Shown: piece after piece, positions 1-11,251 of the stretch
Numbering within the stretch: the first letter of the stretch is position 1
Layout of the letters: every line of letters starts with the position of its first letter
Translations under genes and position numbers: made by a program
DNA from: VAZQ01 sp963721005
Lineage (GTDB): Bacteria; Pseudomonadota; Alphaproteobacteria; Rhizobiales; Xanthobacteraceae
Assembly: GCA_963721005.1 (NCBI GenBank)
Contig: CAVRHR010000005.1
Span: forward strand, 1,302,001 to 1,366,000
DNA length: 64,000 nt
Reading direction: 5' to 3'
Notes under the pieces: model-generated
Seen by the model: only the letters and a program-made list of their open reading frames with translations
The model's database searches: none
Told to the model about the DNA's origin: nothing

Positions 1-71
1 CCCATCAGGTCCGCGAAGGTCACGAACCAGCCATGCCCCCCACCGTGCGCTTGAGCTTTTTTCTTGGCCAT
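1..71 (-). CDS. MotB/OmpA-type stator protein, N-terminus only
   Basis: The 23 codons before the window edge begin MAKKKAQAHGGGHGWFVTFA and continue DLMG. This is the cytoplasmic lead-in and start of the membrane helix of MotB/OmpA-type proteins, whose conserved Asp carries protons. The gene lies downstream of and on the same strand as the MotA-like gene, as expected for a stator pair. The peptidoglycan-binding domain is outside the window, so flagellar and non-flagellar (ExbD/OmpA-like) roles cannot be separated. Confidence 0.7.
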   Translation of the reverse strand, partial: MAKKKAQAHGGGHGWFVTFADLM

Positions 72-207
72 GGACGGGGTTCGCGGCTACGGCGCCTTCC
101 GATCGGGTTGCAAGGGAAAGCCCTGCGGCATCTCGGCTTGCGGGCAGCTCATGCGGCGGGCAGCTGCGGGCTTCATCGGAAGAAAATCCGGCGGCTGCCG
201 TCCGCCA

Positions 208-984
208 TCAGGCCGGCACCGGTTCCGCCTCCAGATCGTGACGATGCTTCTCGGGCAGGTAAGCCAGCAGCATCTCGCGCACCAGCGTCGGGCTCTTGGC
301 TTCCCGGATCATCAGCACGCCGTCGATGATCAAGGTACGGTTGATCTCCTCCTCGGCCAGCTTGAGATGCAGCTTGTCGGCGAGCGGCAGGCAAATCAGG
401 TTGGCGACGACCGCACCATAGAGGGTCGCCAGCAGCGCGGTCGCCATGAACGGACCGAGCTTGGAAGGGTCGGTCATGTTGGCGAACATCTGCACCATGC
501 CGAGCAACGTGCCGATCATCCCGAATGCCGGAGCGCAATCCCCGATGGCGCGGTAGATCTTCTGGCCCTCGTCGAGATGGGTCAGGAAGTTGTCGCGGTC
601 GCGCTCGAGATTGTCGCGAATGAAATTGGTGTCGTAGCCGTCGGCGATGAAGCGGATGCCCTTGGCCAGGAACGGATCGTCGATCTCGACCTTCTCGAGC
701 CCGACCGGTCCGCCCTTGCGGGCGACCTCGGCGATCTGGGCGATCTGATCGACCAGCTCGCGCTGGGTCGTGTGCCGCATCGTGAACGCGAATTTGGCAC
801 CGAGCGGCAGACCATGGAAGATCGAGACCAGGGGAAACCGGATCAGGGTGGCCGAGAACGAGCCGCCGAAAATGATGATGACGGCATGATCGGAAAAATA
901 CATTCCGAAATTGCCGCCCATCAGGATGACGGTCGAGACGACTATCGCTCCGCCAACGAGGCCGAGGCTTGTCGCGATGTCCAT
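208..984 (-). CDS. motA: MotA/TolQ/ExbB-type proton channel stator subunit
   Basis: The 258-residue membrane protein has the MotA plan: two N-terminal helices, a long cytoplasmic loop rich in charged residues (about 70-150), then two helices. The third helix carries the conserved proline in PAFGMIGTLLGMVQMF, followed by ATLYGAVVANLICLPLADKL. With MotB it would form the proton-driven stator that turns the flagellum. I chose ATG 984 (MDIATSLGLV) over a TTG seven codons upstream because it matches the family start. A CtrA-like box lies about 70 bp upstream. No flagellar genes are visible, so a Tol/Exb-like role is possible. Confidence 0.85.
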   Translation of the reverse strand: MDIATSLGLVGGAIVVSTVILMGGNFGMYFSDHAVIIIFGGSFSATLIRFPLVSIFHGLPLGAKFAFTMRHTTQRELVDQIAQIAEVARKGGPVGLEKVEIDDPFLAKGIRFIADGYDTNFIRDNLERDRDNFLTHLDEGQKIYRAIGDCAPAFGMIGTLLGMVQMFANMTDPSKLGPFMATALLATLYGAVVANLICLPLADKLHLKLAEEEINRTLIIDGVLMIREAKSPTLVREMLLAYLPEKHRHDLEAEPVPA

Positions 985-1054
985 GGCGAGGCGCCCGCAA
1001 CGCAATACGGCGCGCCGCCCGCGGCAGCGCTTCTCGCAACCTACCGGGCGCCAC

Positions 1055-1069
1055 TTAAGGGACGGTTAC
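1055..1069. promoter_or_regulatory. CtrA-like box upstream of motA
   Basis: The sequence TTAAGGGACGGTTAC fits the alphaproteobacterial CtrA consensus TTAA-N7-TTAA with one mismatch (final A to C). It sits 71 bp from the motA-like start codon. CtrA controls motility genes in this class, so the placement is plausible. A single imperfect site can occur by chance. Confidence 0.4.
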
Positions 1070-1264
1070 CAAGGGCTCGCGCGGCTTTACCGGAGAATCC
1101 CGGATGGGTCGGCGCGCCCGCGACCGGAGCCGAAATCGGTCTTGCGCCGGCACGCCCGCGCGCGCAGATAGCATGGACTCGAGGCAGCCGACCGGTTGCC
1201 GCCCGGTCCGGCGGCGGGCAATCACAGGACGCGCGGTCTCGAGCACGCGCAACGGAGGGCGGCG

Positions 1265-2761
<1,497 letters not shown>

Positions 2762-2805
2762 GTGCCGGGCGCATTCCCACACCCAGCAACAATACCGAGG
2801 ACCAC

Positions 2806-3450
2806 GTGGCCGAATTCCAGCTCCATTGCTTCGCCCAATCCGGCAACGCCTACCGGGTCGCCCTGATGCTCAATCTGATCGGCGCCGACTGGGAGCCGAT
2901 CTGGGTCGACTTCTTCGTCAAGGGCGAGCAGCGCACGCCTGCCTACCGCAGCAACGTCAACGAGATGGGCGAGGCGCCGGTGCTGGTGCACGGCGGCCGC
3001 AAGCTCAGCCAGTCGGGCGTGATCCTCACCTATCTGGCGGAACGCAGCGGCAAGTTTGCGCCGCAGGGCGAGGACGAGCGGCTGGAGGCACTGCGCTGGA
3101 TCATCTTCGACAACCAGAAGGTCAACGGCTTTCTCGGACCGTACCGGTTCCTACGCATCTTTGCGAAGCCGCCCGGCGACCCGGCGGTGCTGGCGTTTTT
3201 CAAGGGGCGGATCGACGGCAGTCTGAAGATCGTCGATCAGCGGCTCGCCGGGCGCGACTTCGTGCTGGGCGAGCGGCCTACCATCGCCGACCTGTCGCTG
3301 GTGGCCTATCTGTACTATCCGGCCGAGGAGTTCGGCTTCGACATCGCGGCGGAGCACCGGAACATCGCCGCCTGGCTCGAGCGCATCAAGGCGCTGCCGG
3401 GCTGGAAGCATCCCTACGAGCTGATGCCCGGCCATCCGCTGCAGCGGTAG
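2806..3450 (+). CDS. glutathione S-transferase family protein
   Basis: The 214-residue product has an N-terminal thioredoxin-fold half (FAQSGNAYRVALMLNL) with a GSH-binding EAPVLVHGGRKLSQSGVILTYL segment around residues 55-75. An all-helical C-terminal half ends in GERPTIADLSLVAYLYYP, the conserved GST Asp-capping box. The start is GTG 2806, with CGAGGA a few bases upstream. Substrate cannot be inferred. It follows mmsA closely and may be cotranscribed. A two-hairpin repeat lies 8 bp after its stop and could end transcription. Confidence 0.85.
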   Translation: MAEFQLHCFAQSGNAYRVALMLNLIGADWEPIWVDFFVKGEQRTPAYRSNVNEMGEAPVLVHGGRKLSQSGVILTYLAERSGKFAPQGEDERLEALRWIIFDNQKVNGFLGPYRFLRIFAKPPGDPAVLAFFKGRIDGSLKIVDQRLAGRDFVLGERPTIADLSLVAYLYYPAEEFGFDIAAEHRNIAAWLERIKALPGWKHPYELMPGHPLQR

Positions 3451-3458
3451 CGGCGCTC

Positions 3459-3558
3459 AGAGCGCGATCCGATCCGATTGAATCGGATCGCGCTCTAATT
3501 CTTTTTGACGTTGCGCATAATCTCTTCCGAAAAGTCTGCAACTTTTCGGGATTATGCT
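3459..3558. repeat. two-hairpin rhizobial-type repeat, copy 1
   Basis: The first hairpin, 3459-3496, has 15-bp perfect arms (AGAGCGCGATCCGAT / ATCGGATCGCGCTCT). It is followed by AATTCTTTTT, so it may terminate the GST transcript. The second hairpin, 3515-3557, pairs GCATAATC...CCGAAAAGT with ACTTTTCGG-GATTATGC. The linker TTTTTGACGTTGCGCATAATCT also occurs in copy 2. The element overlaps the pssA stop codon on the minus strand (TGA|GCATAAT). It resembles rhizobial intergenic mosaic elements; that assignment is from memory. Confidence 0.85.
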
Positions 3559-4472
3559 CAGTTGAGGCGGGTCGGGCGCTCGGCGGCGGGCGGCGGCGAA
3601 GACGCGGCCGGCGCGCCGGCCGGGGTCACGGCCGCGGCTGGGCCGGCGGCCTCGTTGAGGGCTCCTGGACCAGCACCCGCGGCCGCGGTCTTGCGCAGGG
3701 CCTCCCGGTACGACAGCCAGCCGAGCGGCAGGGTCATGAGATAGAGCAGCGTGCCGATGGTGAGCACCTCCCAGGGGTATGAAATCAGCAGCGCGAAGAA
3801 CAGCACGATCAGGACGAAGACCGGCAACACCATCTCGGGCGCGACCCGCTTGCCCACCCGCTTGCCGGAAAAGACCGGCAGCCGCGACACCATCAGAAAA
3901 GCGATGCCCAGGGTGTAGAGGAAGGTGACGCTCGCCATCAGCTCGAAATGCGGCAGCCCGAGAAACTGCAGATAGATCGGCAACAGCACCGTGATGGCGC
4001 CGGCCGGCGCCGGCACCCCGACGAAATAGTTCCCGGCCCAGGCCGGCCGGTCGGGGTCCTCGATCATGACATTGAAGCGCGCGAGCCGAAGCGCGGCGCA
4101 GATCGCGAACGTGAGGGCGGCGATCCAGCCGGCTGACTTGAGCTCGTGCAAGCCCCAGAAATAGAGGATCAGGGCGGGCGCGACGCCAAAATTGACGAAA
4201 TCCGCAAGGCTGTCGAGCTCGGCGCCGAAGCGCGACGTGCCTTTGAGCATACGGGCGACCCGCCCGTCGATGCCGTCCAGCATGGCGGCGAACACGATCG
4301 CCGCCATCGCCCATTCGAGCCGATCCTCCACCGCCAGCCGGATGGCGGTGAGGCCGGCGCACAGGGCCAGCAAGGTGATGACGTTGGGCACCAGTGTGCG
4401 CACCGGAATGGCGCGGAAGCGCGGGCGGCGCAGCAGGCCGCGGCGATGCGGCTCGAACGGCGGATAGCTCAT
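3558..4472 (-). CDS. pssA: CDP-diacylglycerol--serine O-phosphatidyltransferase
   Basis: The 304-residue integral membrane enzyme makes phosphatidylserine from CDP-diacylglycerol and serine, the first step to phosphatidylethanolamine. The CDP-alcohol phosphotransferase motif DG-x2-AR-x8-G-x3-D-x3-D is complete (DGRVARMLKGTSRF then GAELDSLAD). About eight hydrophobic segments follow. The C-terminal ~40 residues are Ala/Pro-rich low-complexity sequence. The start is ATG 4472 (MSYPPFEPHRRG). psd, the next enzyme, is 650 bp upstream on the same strand, separated by toxin-antitoxin remnants and a repeat. Confidence 0.92.
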   Translation of the reverse strand: MSYPPFEPHRRGLLRRPRFRAIPVRTLVPNVITLLALCAGLTAIRLAVEDRLEWAMAAIVFAAMLDGIDGRVARMLKGTSRFGAELDSLADFVNFGVAPALILYFWGLHELKSAGWIAALTFAICAALRLARFNVMIEDPDRPAWAGNYFVGVPAPAGAITVLLPIYLQFLGLPHFELMASVTFLYTLGIAFLMVSRLPVFSGKRVGKRVAPEMVLPVFVLIVLFFALLISYPWEVLTIGTLLYLMTLPLGWLSYREALRKTAAAGAGPGALNEAAGPAAAVTPAGAPAASSPPPAAERPTRLN

Positions 4473-4501
4473 GGAGAGAATATAGTCCTTTAGCGACCCG
4501 T

Positions 4502-4639
4502 CCGCCACTGCCCCAGCTGACCGGAGTCGATGGCTATCGATTGCGGGTCGGCGACTGGCGTGTGATCTATACGCTGAAACATGAGACATTGACGGTCATC
4601 GTGATCAAGGTCGGTCATCGCACCGAGGTCTACGAATGA
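4502..4639 (+). pseudogene. 5'-truncated RelE/ParE-family toxin
   Basis: Only the last ~45 residues of a RelE-like toxin are recognisable: PLPQLTGVDGYRLRVGDWRV then IYTLKHETLTVIVIKVGHRTEVYE. This is the characteristic GYRLRVGDYRVIY core and C-terminal strand. The first ~40 residues of a normal 85-90-residue toxin are absent; the homology starts 30 bp from the divergent pssA start. The stop codon overlaps the antitoxin start (ATGA), the usual toxin-antitoxin coupling. The toxin is probably inactive. Confidence 0.75.
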
Positions 4640-5007
4640 ACAGGCAGATCATCAAAAAGGGTGGCAAGCCGGCGTTTGTGGTGATCCCGATCGAGGAATG
4701 GCGGCGCATCGAGGCGACGCTGGAGGATCGCGCCGATACGGCGGCGGTGCGTGCGTTCTTGAAGAATCCCGCCGAGACCTTCCCGGATGCGGTCGTGGCG
4801 GCGATCCTGGAAGGCACTCACCCGGTCAAGGCGATGCGCGAATACCGCGGCATGATCCAGGTCGAATTGGCGCAGGCCGGCGGCACGAGCTCCGTCTACA
4901 TCTCGCAAATCGAGCGCGGGAAAAGGCGCTCCGGCCGCAAGCTGCTCGCCAAGCTCAGCAAGGCCTTGGGTGTCGCCCCCGACTTGCTGGAGCGTGGCGG
5001 CGATTGA
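4636..5007 (+). CDS. XRE-family antitoxin of a RelE-type module
   Basis: The 123-residue product has an N-terminal Phd/RelB-like segment (KKGGKPAFVVIPIEEWRRIE) typical of toxin-neutralising domains. A C-terminal helix-turn-helix spans about residues 72-118 (VYISQIERGKRRSGRKLLAK). It overlaps the toxin remnant by 4 nt, so translation was coupled. It appears intact although its toxin is truncated, making it an orphan antitoxin or a regulator in its own right. It lies between psd and pssA on the opposite strand. Confidence 0.8.
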   Translation: MNRQIIKKGGKPAFVVIPIEEWRRIEATLEDRADTAAVRAFLKNPAETFPDAVVAAILEGTHPVKAMREYRGMIQVELAQAGGTSSVYISQIERGKRRSGRKLLAKLSKALGVAPDLLERGGD

Positions 5008-5025
5008 GCGACCGAGCCGGGACTT

Positions 5026-5124
5026 AGAGCGCTACCCAATCAGATTGAATTGAATAGCGCTCTCATCTTTTTGACGTTGCGCATAATCTTATCCGAAAAG
5101 TCTGCAACTTTTCGGGATCATGCT
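5026..5124. repeat. two-hairpin rhizobial-type repeat, copy 2
   Basis: Hairpin one, 5026-5063, has 9-bp arms AGAGCGCTA / TAGCGCTCT and is followed by CATCTTTTT, a possible terminator for the antitoxin. Hairpin two, 5081-5123, is nearly identical to that of copy 1 (GCATAATCTTATCCGAAAAG ... CTTTTCGGGATCATGC). On the minus strand it begins immediately after the psd stop codon (TAA|AGCATGATCCCG). The strong match to copy 1 in both linker and second hairpin shows a dispersed element. Confidence 0.85.
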
Positions 5125-5823
5125 TTATCCCACCCGGAATGTGCGGTCGCGATCGCCGGCGCGCAGGTCGGCGATGACGGTCTCGCCCGCGACCGCGGTC
5201 TGGCCCTCCGCCACCAGCGCCCGAGCGCCCTCGGGCAGATAGACATCGACGCGCGAGCCGAAGCGGATCATGCCGATGCGCTCGCCGGCACCGAGCGTCG
5301 CGCCTTTGCGCACGAAGCACACGATGCGCCGCGCCACCAGGCCGGCGATCTGCACCACCCCGATGCGCGCGCCGCCGGCTGAGATCACGAACGAGTTGCG
5401 CTCGTTCTCTTCGCTCGCCTTGTCGAGATCGGCGCTGAGGAAGGAGCCGGCGTGGTAGACGATCTCCTCAATGCGGCCGGCGACCGGGCTGCGGTTCACA
5501 TGACAGTTGAACACGCTCATGAAGATCGACACCCGCGGCAGCGGCCGCTCGCCGAGGCCAAGCTCCTTGGGCGGCACGGCATTGCCGACGGTCGAGATCC
5601 GGCCGTCGGCGGGGGCGACCACGATGCCCTCACGCACCGGGGTCACCCGCACCGGATCGCGGAAGAACAGCGCACACCAGACCGTGAGCACGGTGCCGAT
5701 CCAGCCGAGCGGGCTCCAGAGCAGGAACAGGATCAGGCTGGCGAGCGCAAAGGTGCCGACGAACGGATAGCCCTCGCGATGGATCGGTACCAGCTGCGAG
5801 CGGATCGAGTTGACGATGGACAT
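5125..5823 (-). CDS. psd: phosphatidylserine decarboxylase proenzyme (short type)
   Basis: The 232-residue product is of the short PSD-A type. Family members self-cleave at a Gly-Ser bond to form a pyruvoyl cofactor; here the site is RFGSRVDVYLP with Ser190 as the predicted new N-terminus. APADGR (residues 70-75) and FNCHVNRSPVAG are further family motifs. An N-terminal hydrophobic segment (about 23-50) anchors it to the membrane. It converts phosphatidylserine to phosphatidylethanolamine. ATG 5823 gives MSIVNSIRSQLVPIHREGYP. It lies upstream of pssA on the same strand but is not directly adjacent. Confidence 0.93.
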   Translation of the reverse strand: MSIVNSIRSQLVPIHREGYPFVGTFALASLILFLLWSPLGWIGTVLTVWCALFFRDPVRVTPVREGIVVAPADGRISTVGNAVPPKELGLGERPLPRVSIFMSVFNCHVNRSPVAGRIEEIVYHAGSFLSADLDKASEENERNSFVISAGGARIGVVQIAGLVARRIVCFVRKGATLGAGERIGMIRFGSRVDVYLPEGARALVAEGQTAVAGETVIADLRAGDRDRTFRVG

Positions 5824-5934
5824 GGATTTTCTCGGCGGTCTGCGTTCCGGGGAATTTTGTAGCCTGGATGAAGCGAAGCGCAATCCGGGGACGGCAGTCC
5901 CGCATTACGCTGACACTCCATGCGGGCCGTATTC

Positions 5935-7905
<1,971 letters not shown>

Positions 7906-8103
7906 TCGATCGTCAGGGGGCCCGGCCTCGGGACGGCCGCCAAAACCGGGACCGTCGAATGAGACTCATATAGAGCATTTTCGCCCGCCAGCCAGCCGCC
8001 AATGCGGAACTCCCCAACGCCGCCTGCTGCGGCGCAAACACGGCCGGCCGCTTGATTGTCATGCCGCTGCGCGCCACATGCAGGGGCTGGACCGGGAAAC
8101 CCC

Positions 8104-8709
8104 ATGAGCGACATCAAATCGATTTGCGTCTATTGCGGCTCCGGGCCGGGTACCAACCCGGCCTTCATGGAGGCGGCACGCCGGTTCGGCCGCATCCTGG
8201 CGGAGAACCGCATCCGGCTCGTCTACGGGGGCGGCTCGGCCGGCCTGATGGGGGCCTGTGCCGAGGCGGTGCTCGACCATGGCGGACAGGTGACCGGCAT
8301 CATCCCGGAGTTCCTGACCGACCGCGAGCACATGCTGATGCGGGCGCAGGAGCGGATCGTCACCCGCGATCTGCATGAGCGCAAACAGCTGATGTTCGAG
8401 AAGGCCGACGCCTTCGTGGCGCTGCCGGGCGGGGTCGGCACCCTGGAGGAGCTGGTCGAGCAGCTCACCTGGGCGCAGCTCGGCCGCCATCGCAAGCCGA
8501 TCCTGGTCGCCGACATCGAGCATTTCTGGGAGCCGCTGTGCGCCCTGCTCGATCACATGGAGAAGCTACAATTCATCCGCGCCGGCCTCAACATCAATCT
8601 CCTGGTGGCCGAGCGCATCGAGGACGTGCTGCCCAAGCTACAGGCGGCCGCGCGCGGGCTGGCGGAGCCGGACAAGGCGATGCAGGCAGCCGCGGTCGAG
8701 CGGATGTGA
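8104..8709 (+). CDS. LOG-family nucleoside 5'-monophosphate phosphoribohydrolase
   Basis: The 201-residue Rossmann-fold protein has the LOG signature PGGVGTLEE with the catalytic Arg/Glu region. It also has the nucleotide-binding loop YGGGSAGLMG and a SICVYCGSG N-terminus. Family members release free bases from nucleoside monophosphates, as in cytokinin activation; the bacterial substrate is often AMP. ATG 8104 (MSDIKSICVY) gives the family length. It is divergent from the ABC exporter and stands alone. Confidence 0.85.
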   Translation: MSDIKSICVYCGSGPGTNPAFMEAARRFGRILAENRIRLVYGGGSAGLMGACAEAVLDHGGQVTGIIPEFLTDREHMLMRAQERIVTRDLHERKQLMFEKADAFVALPGGVGTLEELVEQLTWAQLGRHRKPILVADIEHFWEPLCALLDHMEKLQFIRAGLNINLLVAERIEDVLPKLQAAARGLAEPDKAMQAAAVERM

Positions 8710-8782
8710 TGCGGTGACGCCGCGGCCTCATGCGCACGTCCTTAAAAATCCGTCCTGGGCGATTTTAGGGGCGCACAGCGAT

Positions 8783-8957
8783 TCACTCCTTCTCCCATCC
8801 AAAGTCGGATTTATCCGACTTTGGACATGAATGGTGGCGAAGTCGGATATATCCGCCTTCGCTCCGGGAGAAGGTGGGATGAGGGGGCTCGGGCGGTGCG
8901 ATAAGCAATCATTCACCCCCTCACCCCACCCTCTCCCCTGCGGGGCGAGGGAGTGAA
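8783..8957. repeat. mosaic intergenic repeat with TTCACTCC ends, copy A
   Basis: This 175-bp element starts TTCACTCC and ends GGAGTGAA (8-bp terminal inverted repeat). Inside is a perfect hairpin CCAAAGTCGGAT-TT-ATCCGACTTTGG (8799-8824). A GATGAGGGGG / CCCCCTCA pair and a CTCTCCCC..GGGGCGAGG end follow. The outer frame matches the elements near 26943, 41189 and 46917, but the internal hairpin differs. It fills the gap between the LOG gene and cimA. Confidence 0.75.
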
Positions 8958-9024
8958 ACGCCTTGCTCACCTCACAAATGAACGCCGATCTCCGACCGGC
9001 CGACAGGTGTGCATGCCGTGCCGC

Positions 9025-10629
9025 TCACGCGGGCGCGCCGGAACGCACCAGCTTGTAGATGATCGAATCCATCAGCGCCTGGAACGAGGCATCGATGATG
9101 TTGGGCGAGACCCCGACCGTGGTCCAGCGCTCGCCGCTCTCGTCCTGGCTCTCGATCAGCACGCGGGTCACGGCTTCGGTGCCGCCGTTGAGGATACGCA
9201 CCCGGTAATCGGTGAGCTCCAGCCCCTCGATGTAGCTCTGGTACTTGCCGATATCCTTGCGCAGCGCGACGTCGAGCGCGTTGACCGGGCCGTTGCCCTC
9301 GCCGGCGGAGATCAGGCTCTTGCCGTCGACCTTTACCTTGACCACCGCCATGCTCACCGTGACCCGCTCGCCCTTGGCGTTGATGCGCTGCTCGACGTTC
9401 ACGTCGAACTGGGCGACGTCGAAATAGCTGGGCACGGTGCCGAGCATGCGCCGCGCCAGGAGCTCGAAGGAGGCCTCCGCCGCCTCATAGGCGTAGCCCA
9501 TCGCCTCGCGCTGCTTGACCTCGTCGAGCAGCACCGCAACACGCGGATCGTCCCGCTCGACCTTGATGCCGATGCGGTCGAGCTCGAACATGAGGTTGGA
9601 CTTACCGGCCTGGTCCGACACCAGGAGCTTGCGCCGGTTGCCCACCGCCTCAGGCGGCACATGCTCGTAGGTGGCCGGCTCCTTGAGGATGGCGGAGGCA
9701 TGGATGCCGGCTTTGGTGGCAAACGCGCTCGACCCCACATAGGGGGCGTGGCGGTCGGGAGCGCGGTTGAGCATCTCGTCGAGGACATGCGAAACATGGG
9801 CGAGGCTGGCGAGCTGCGCATCCGAGACCGCGATCTCGAAGCGCTCGGCGAATTGCGGCTTGAGCTTGAGGGTGGGGATGATGGAGACCAGGTTGGCGTT
9901 GCCGCAGCGCTCGCCTAGCCCGTTCAGGGTGCCCTGGATCTGACGAGCCCCCGCCCGCACCGCCGCAAACGAGTTGGCGACCGCCTGCTCGGTGTCGTTG
10001 TGGGCGTGGATGCCGACATGGTCGCCGGGCACGCGCTCGACCACCTTGGCCACGATCGCCTCCACCTCGTGCGGCAGCGTGCCGCCATTGGTGTCGCACA
10101 GCACCACCCAGCGCGCGCCCTCCGCATAGGCGGTTTGCGCGCAGGCGAGCGCAAATTGCGGATTGGCCTTGTAGCCGTCGAAGAAATGCTCGCAGTCGAG
10201 CAGCACCTCGCGGCCCGCCGCCTTGGCGGCGCGGATGCTGTCGCGGATGGAGGCGAGATTTTCCTCGAGCGTGCATTCGAGCGCCACCCGCACGTGATAG
10301 TCCCAGGATTTGGCGACAAAGCAGATGGCGTCCGCCTTGGCGTCGATCAGCCCCTTGAGGCCCGGATCATTGGAGGCCGAGCGGCCGGGACGCCGCGTCA
10401 TGCCGAACGCCGTGAACGTGGTGGCGAGATCGCGATCTACGGCGAACAGCTCGGTGTCGACCGGATTGGCGCCCGGATAGCCGCCCTCCACATAATCGAT
10501 GCCGAGGTCGGCGAGCATGCCGGCGATCACGACCTTGTCGTGCAGCGTGAAGTCGACGCCGTTGGTCTGCGCACCGTCGCGCAGGGTGGTGTCGAACAGA
10601 TACAGGCGCTCGCGCGGCGTGTCGGACAT
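9025..10629 (-). CDS. cimA: (R)-citramalate synthase
   Basis: The 534-residue enzyme belongs to the HMGL/LeuA family. The citramalate-synthase form condenses pyruvate and acetyl-CoA on the threonine-independent route to isoleucine. LYLFDTTLRDGAQTNGVDF is the CimA-type N-terminal motif with metal-binding Asp; HAHNDTEQAVANS carries the metal-binding histidines; GTLNGLGERCGNANL is the family signature. A C-terminal LeuA-type regulatory domain covers about 390-520. ATG 10629 is used. An in-frame GTG at 10641 overlaps the upstream peptide stop (GTGA) and would be translationally coupled. It is the last gene of a four-gene overlapping operon. Confidence 0.9.
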   Translation of the reverse strand: MSDTPRERLYLFDTTLRDGAQTNGVDFTLHDKVVIAGMLADLGIDYVEGGYPGANPVDTELFAVDRDLATTFTAFGMTRRPGRSASNDPGLKGLIDAKADAICFVAKSWDYHVRVALECTLEENLASIRDSIRAAKAAGREVLLDCEHFFDGYKANPQFALACAQTAYAEGARWVVLCDTNGGTLPHEVEAIVAKVVERVPGDHVGIHAHNDTEQAVANSFAAVRAGARQIQGTLNGLGERCGNANLVSIIPTLKLKPQFAERFEIAVSDAQLASLAHVSHVLDEMLNRAPDRHAPYVGSSAFATKAGIHASAILKEPATYEHVPPEAVGNRRKLLVSDQAGKSNLMFELDRIGIKVERDDPRVAVLLDEVKQREAMGYAYEAAEASFELLARRMLGTVPSYFDVAQFDVNVEQRINAKGERVTVSMAVVKVKVDGKSLISAGEGNGPVNALDVALRKDIGKYQSYIEGLELTDYRVRILNGGTEAVTRVLIESQDESGERWTTVGVSPNIIDASFQALMDSIIYKLVRSGAPA

Positions 10630-10637
10630 GGGGCTGC

Positions 10638-10748
10638 TCACGACACCCGGTAGGCGACGTAGAGCGCCACCGCCGCCGCGATCACCACGTATTTGAGCGC
10701 GATGTAGTAGAGCCAGTGGCGCGGAAACGGCGTCTCGGGCTTGCTCAT
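10638..10748 (-). CDS. 36-residue single-pass membrane peptide
   Basis: The small gene begins ATG AGC AAG CCC and encodes MSKPETPFPRHWLYYIALKY followed by a hydrophobic run ending VAYRVS. There is one predicted helix (about 13-33) with aromatic and basic flanks. Its start overlaps the acetyltransferase stop (ATGA), and its stop overlaps a possible GTG start of cimA (GTGA). The perfect 4-nt overlaps on both sides argue that it is translated. Function is unknown; a membrane tether or regulator of the neighbouring enzymes is speculation. Confidence 0.6.
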   Translation of the reverse strand: MSKPETPFPRHWLYYIALKYVVIAAAVALYVAYRVS

Positions 10749-11251
10749 GGGGTGCTCCCTTTCGGCGTCAGCTTCTTTTCCATGGTGGTGGTGGCGAGCC
10801 ATTCGTCACCGAGCGCGACGGTGTTGCGGCGCTGCGCCACGTAGCCGCGATGCTCGAAGAAGCCGCGCGCGGTGTCGCTGGCATCGGCGACGAGCCGCGG
10901 CGTGCCGCGCGCGCCCGCCAGCCGCTCGACCGCATCGCACAGCATGGCGCCGATCCCCTGCCCGGCCACGGCAGGATGCACGTAGAGGAGATCGATCTGG
11001 TCGGCGCCCTTGAGCGAAACGAAGCCCACCACCGAGCCGCCGAGCGTGGCGACCAGCGTGAGCTCCTTCGCCAAACGCGCCCCGAACGCGGCCTCATCGT
11101 CGGCCGCCGCCTCCCACACGCCGCGCTGCGCCTCGCTGTAATCTTCCGCGGTCAGTTCCGCGATGCTGGCGCGGAAGATCTCGGCGAGCAGCAGGGCATC
11201 GGCCGGCAGATAGGGCCGTAGTGCCAGCTTGGGATTGGCCTGCGCACTCAT
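10745..11251 (-). CDS. GNAT-family N-acetyltransferase
   Basis: The 168-residue protein has the GNAT fold: an N-terminal LRPYLPADALLLAEIF strand-helix, VGFVSLKGADQIDLLYVHP (strand 4), then the acetyl-CoA loop AGQGIGAMLCDAVERLA near residue 100. C-terminal RGFFEHRGYVAQRRNTVALG completes the fold. The start codon overlaps the cysS stop by 4 nt (ATGA) and the stop overlaps the 36-residue peptide start. Substrate unknown. The position between cysS and cimA suggests a shared promoter rather than a shared pathway. Confidence 0.85.
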   Translation of the reverse strand: MSAQANPKLALRPYLPADALLLAEIFRASIAELTAEDYSEAQRGVWEAAADDEAAFGARLAKELTLVATLGGSVVGFVSLKGADQIDLLYVHPAVAGQGIGAMLCDAVERLAGARGTPRLVADASDTARGFFEHRGYVAQRRNTVALGDEWLATTTMEKKLTPKGSTP

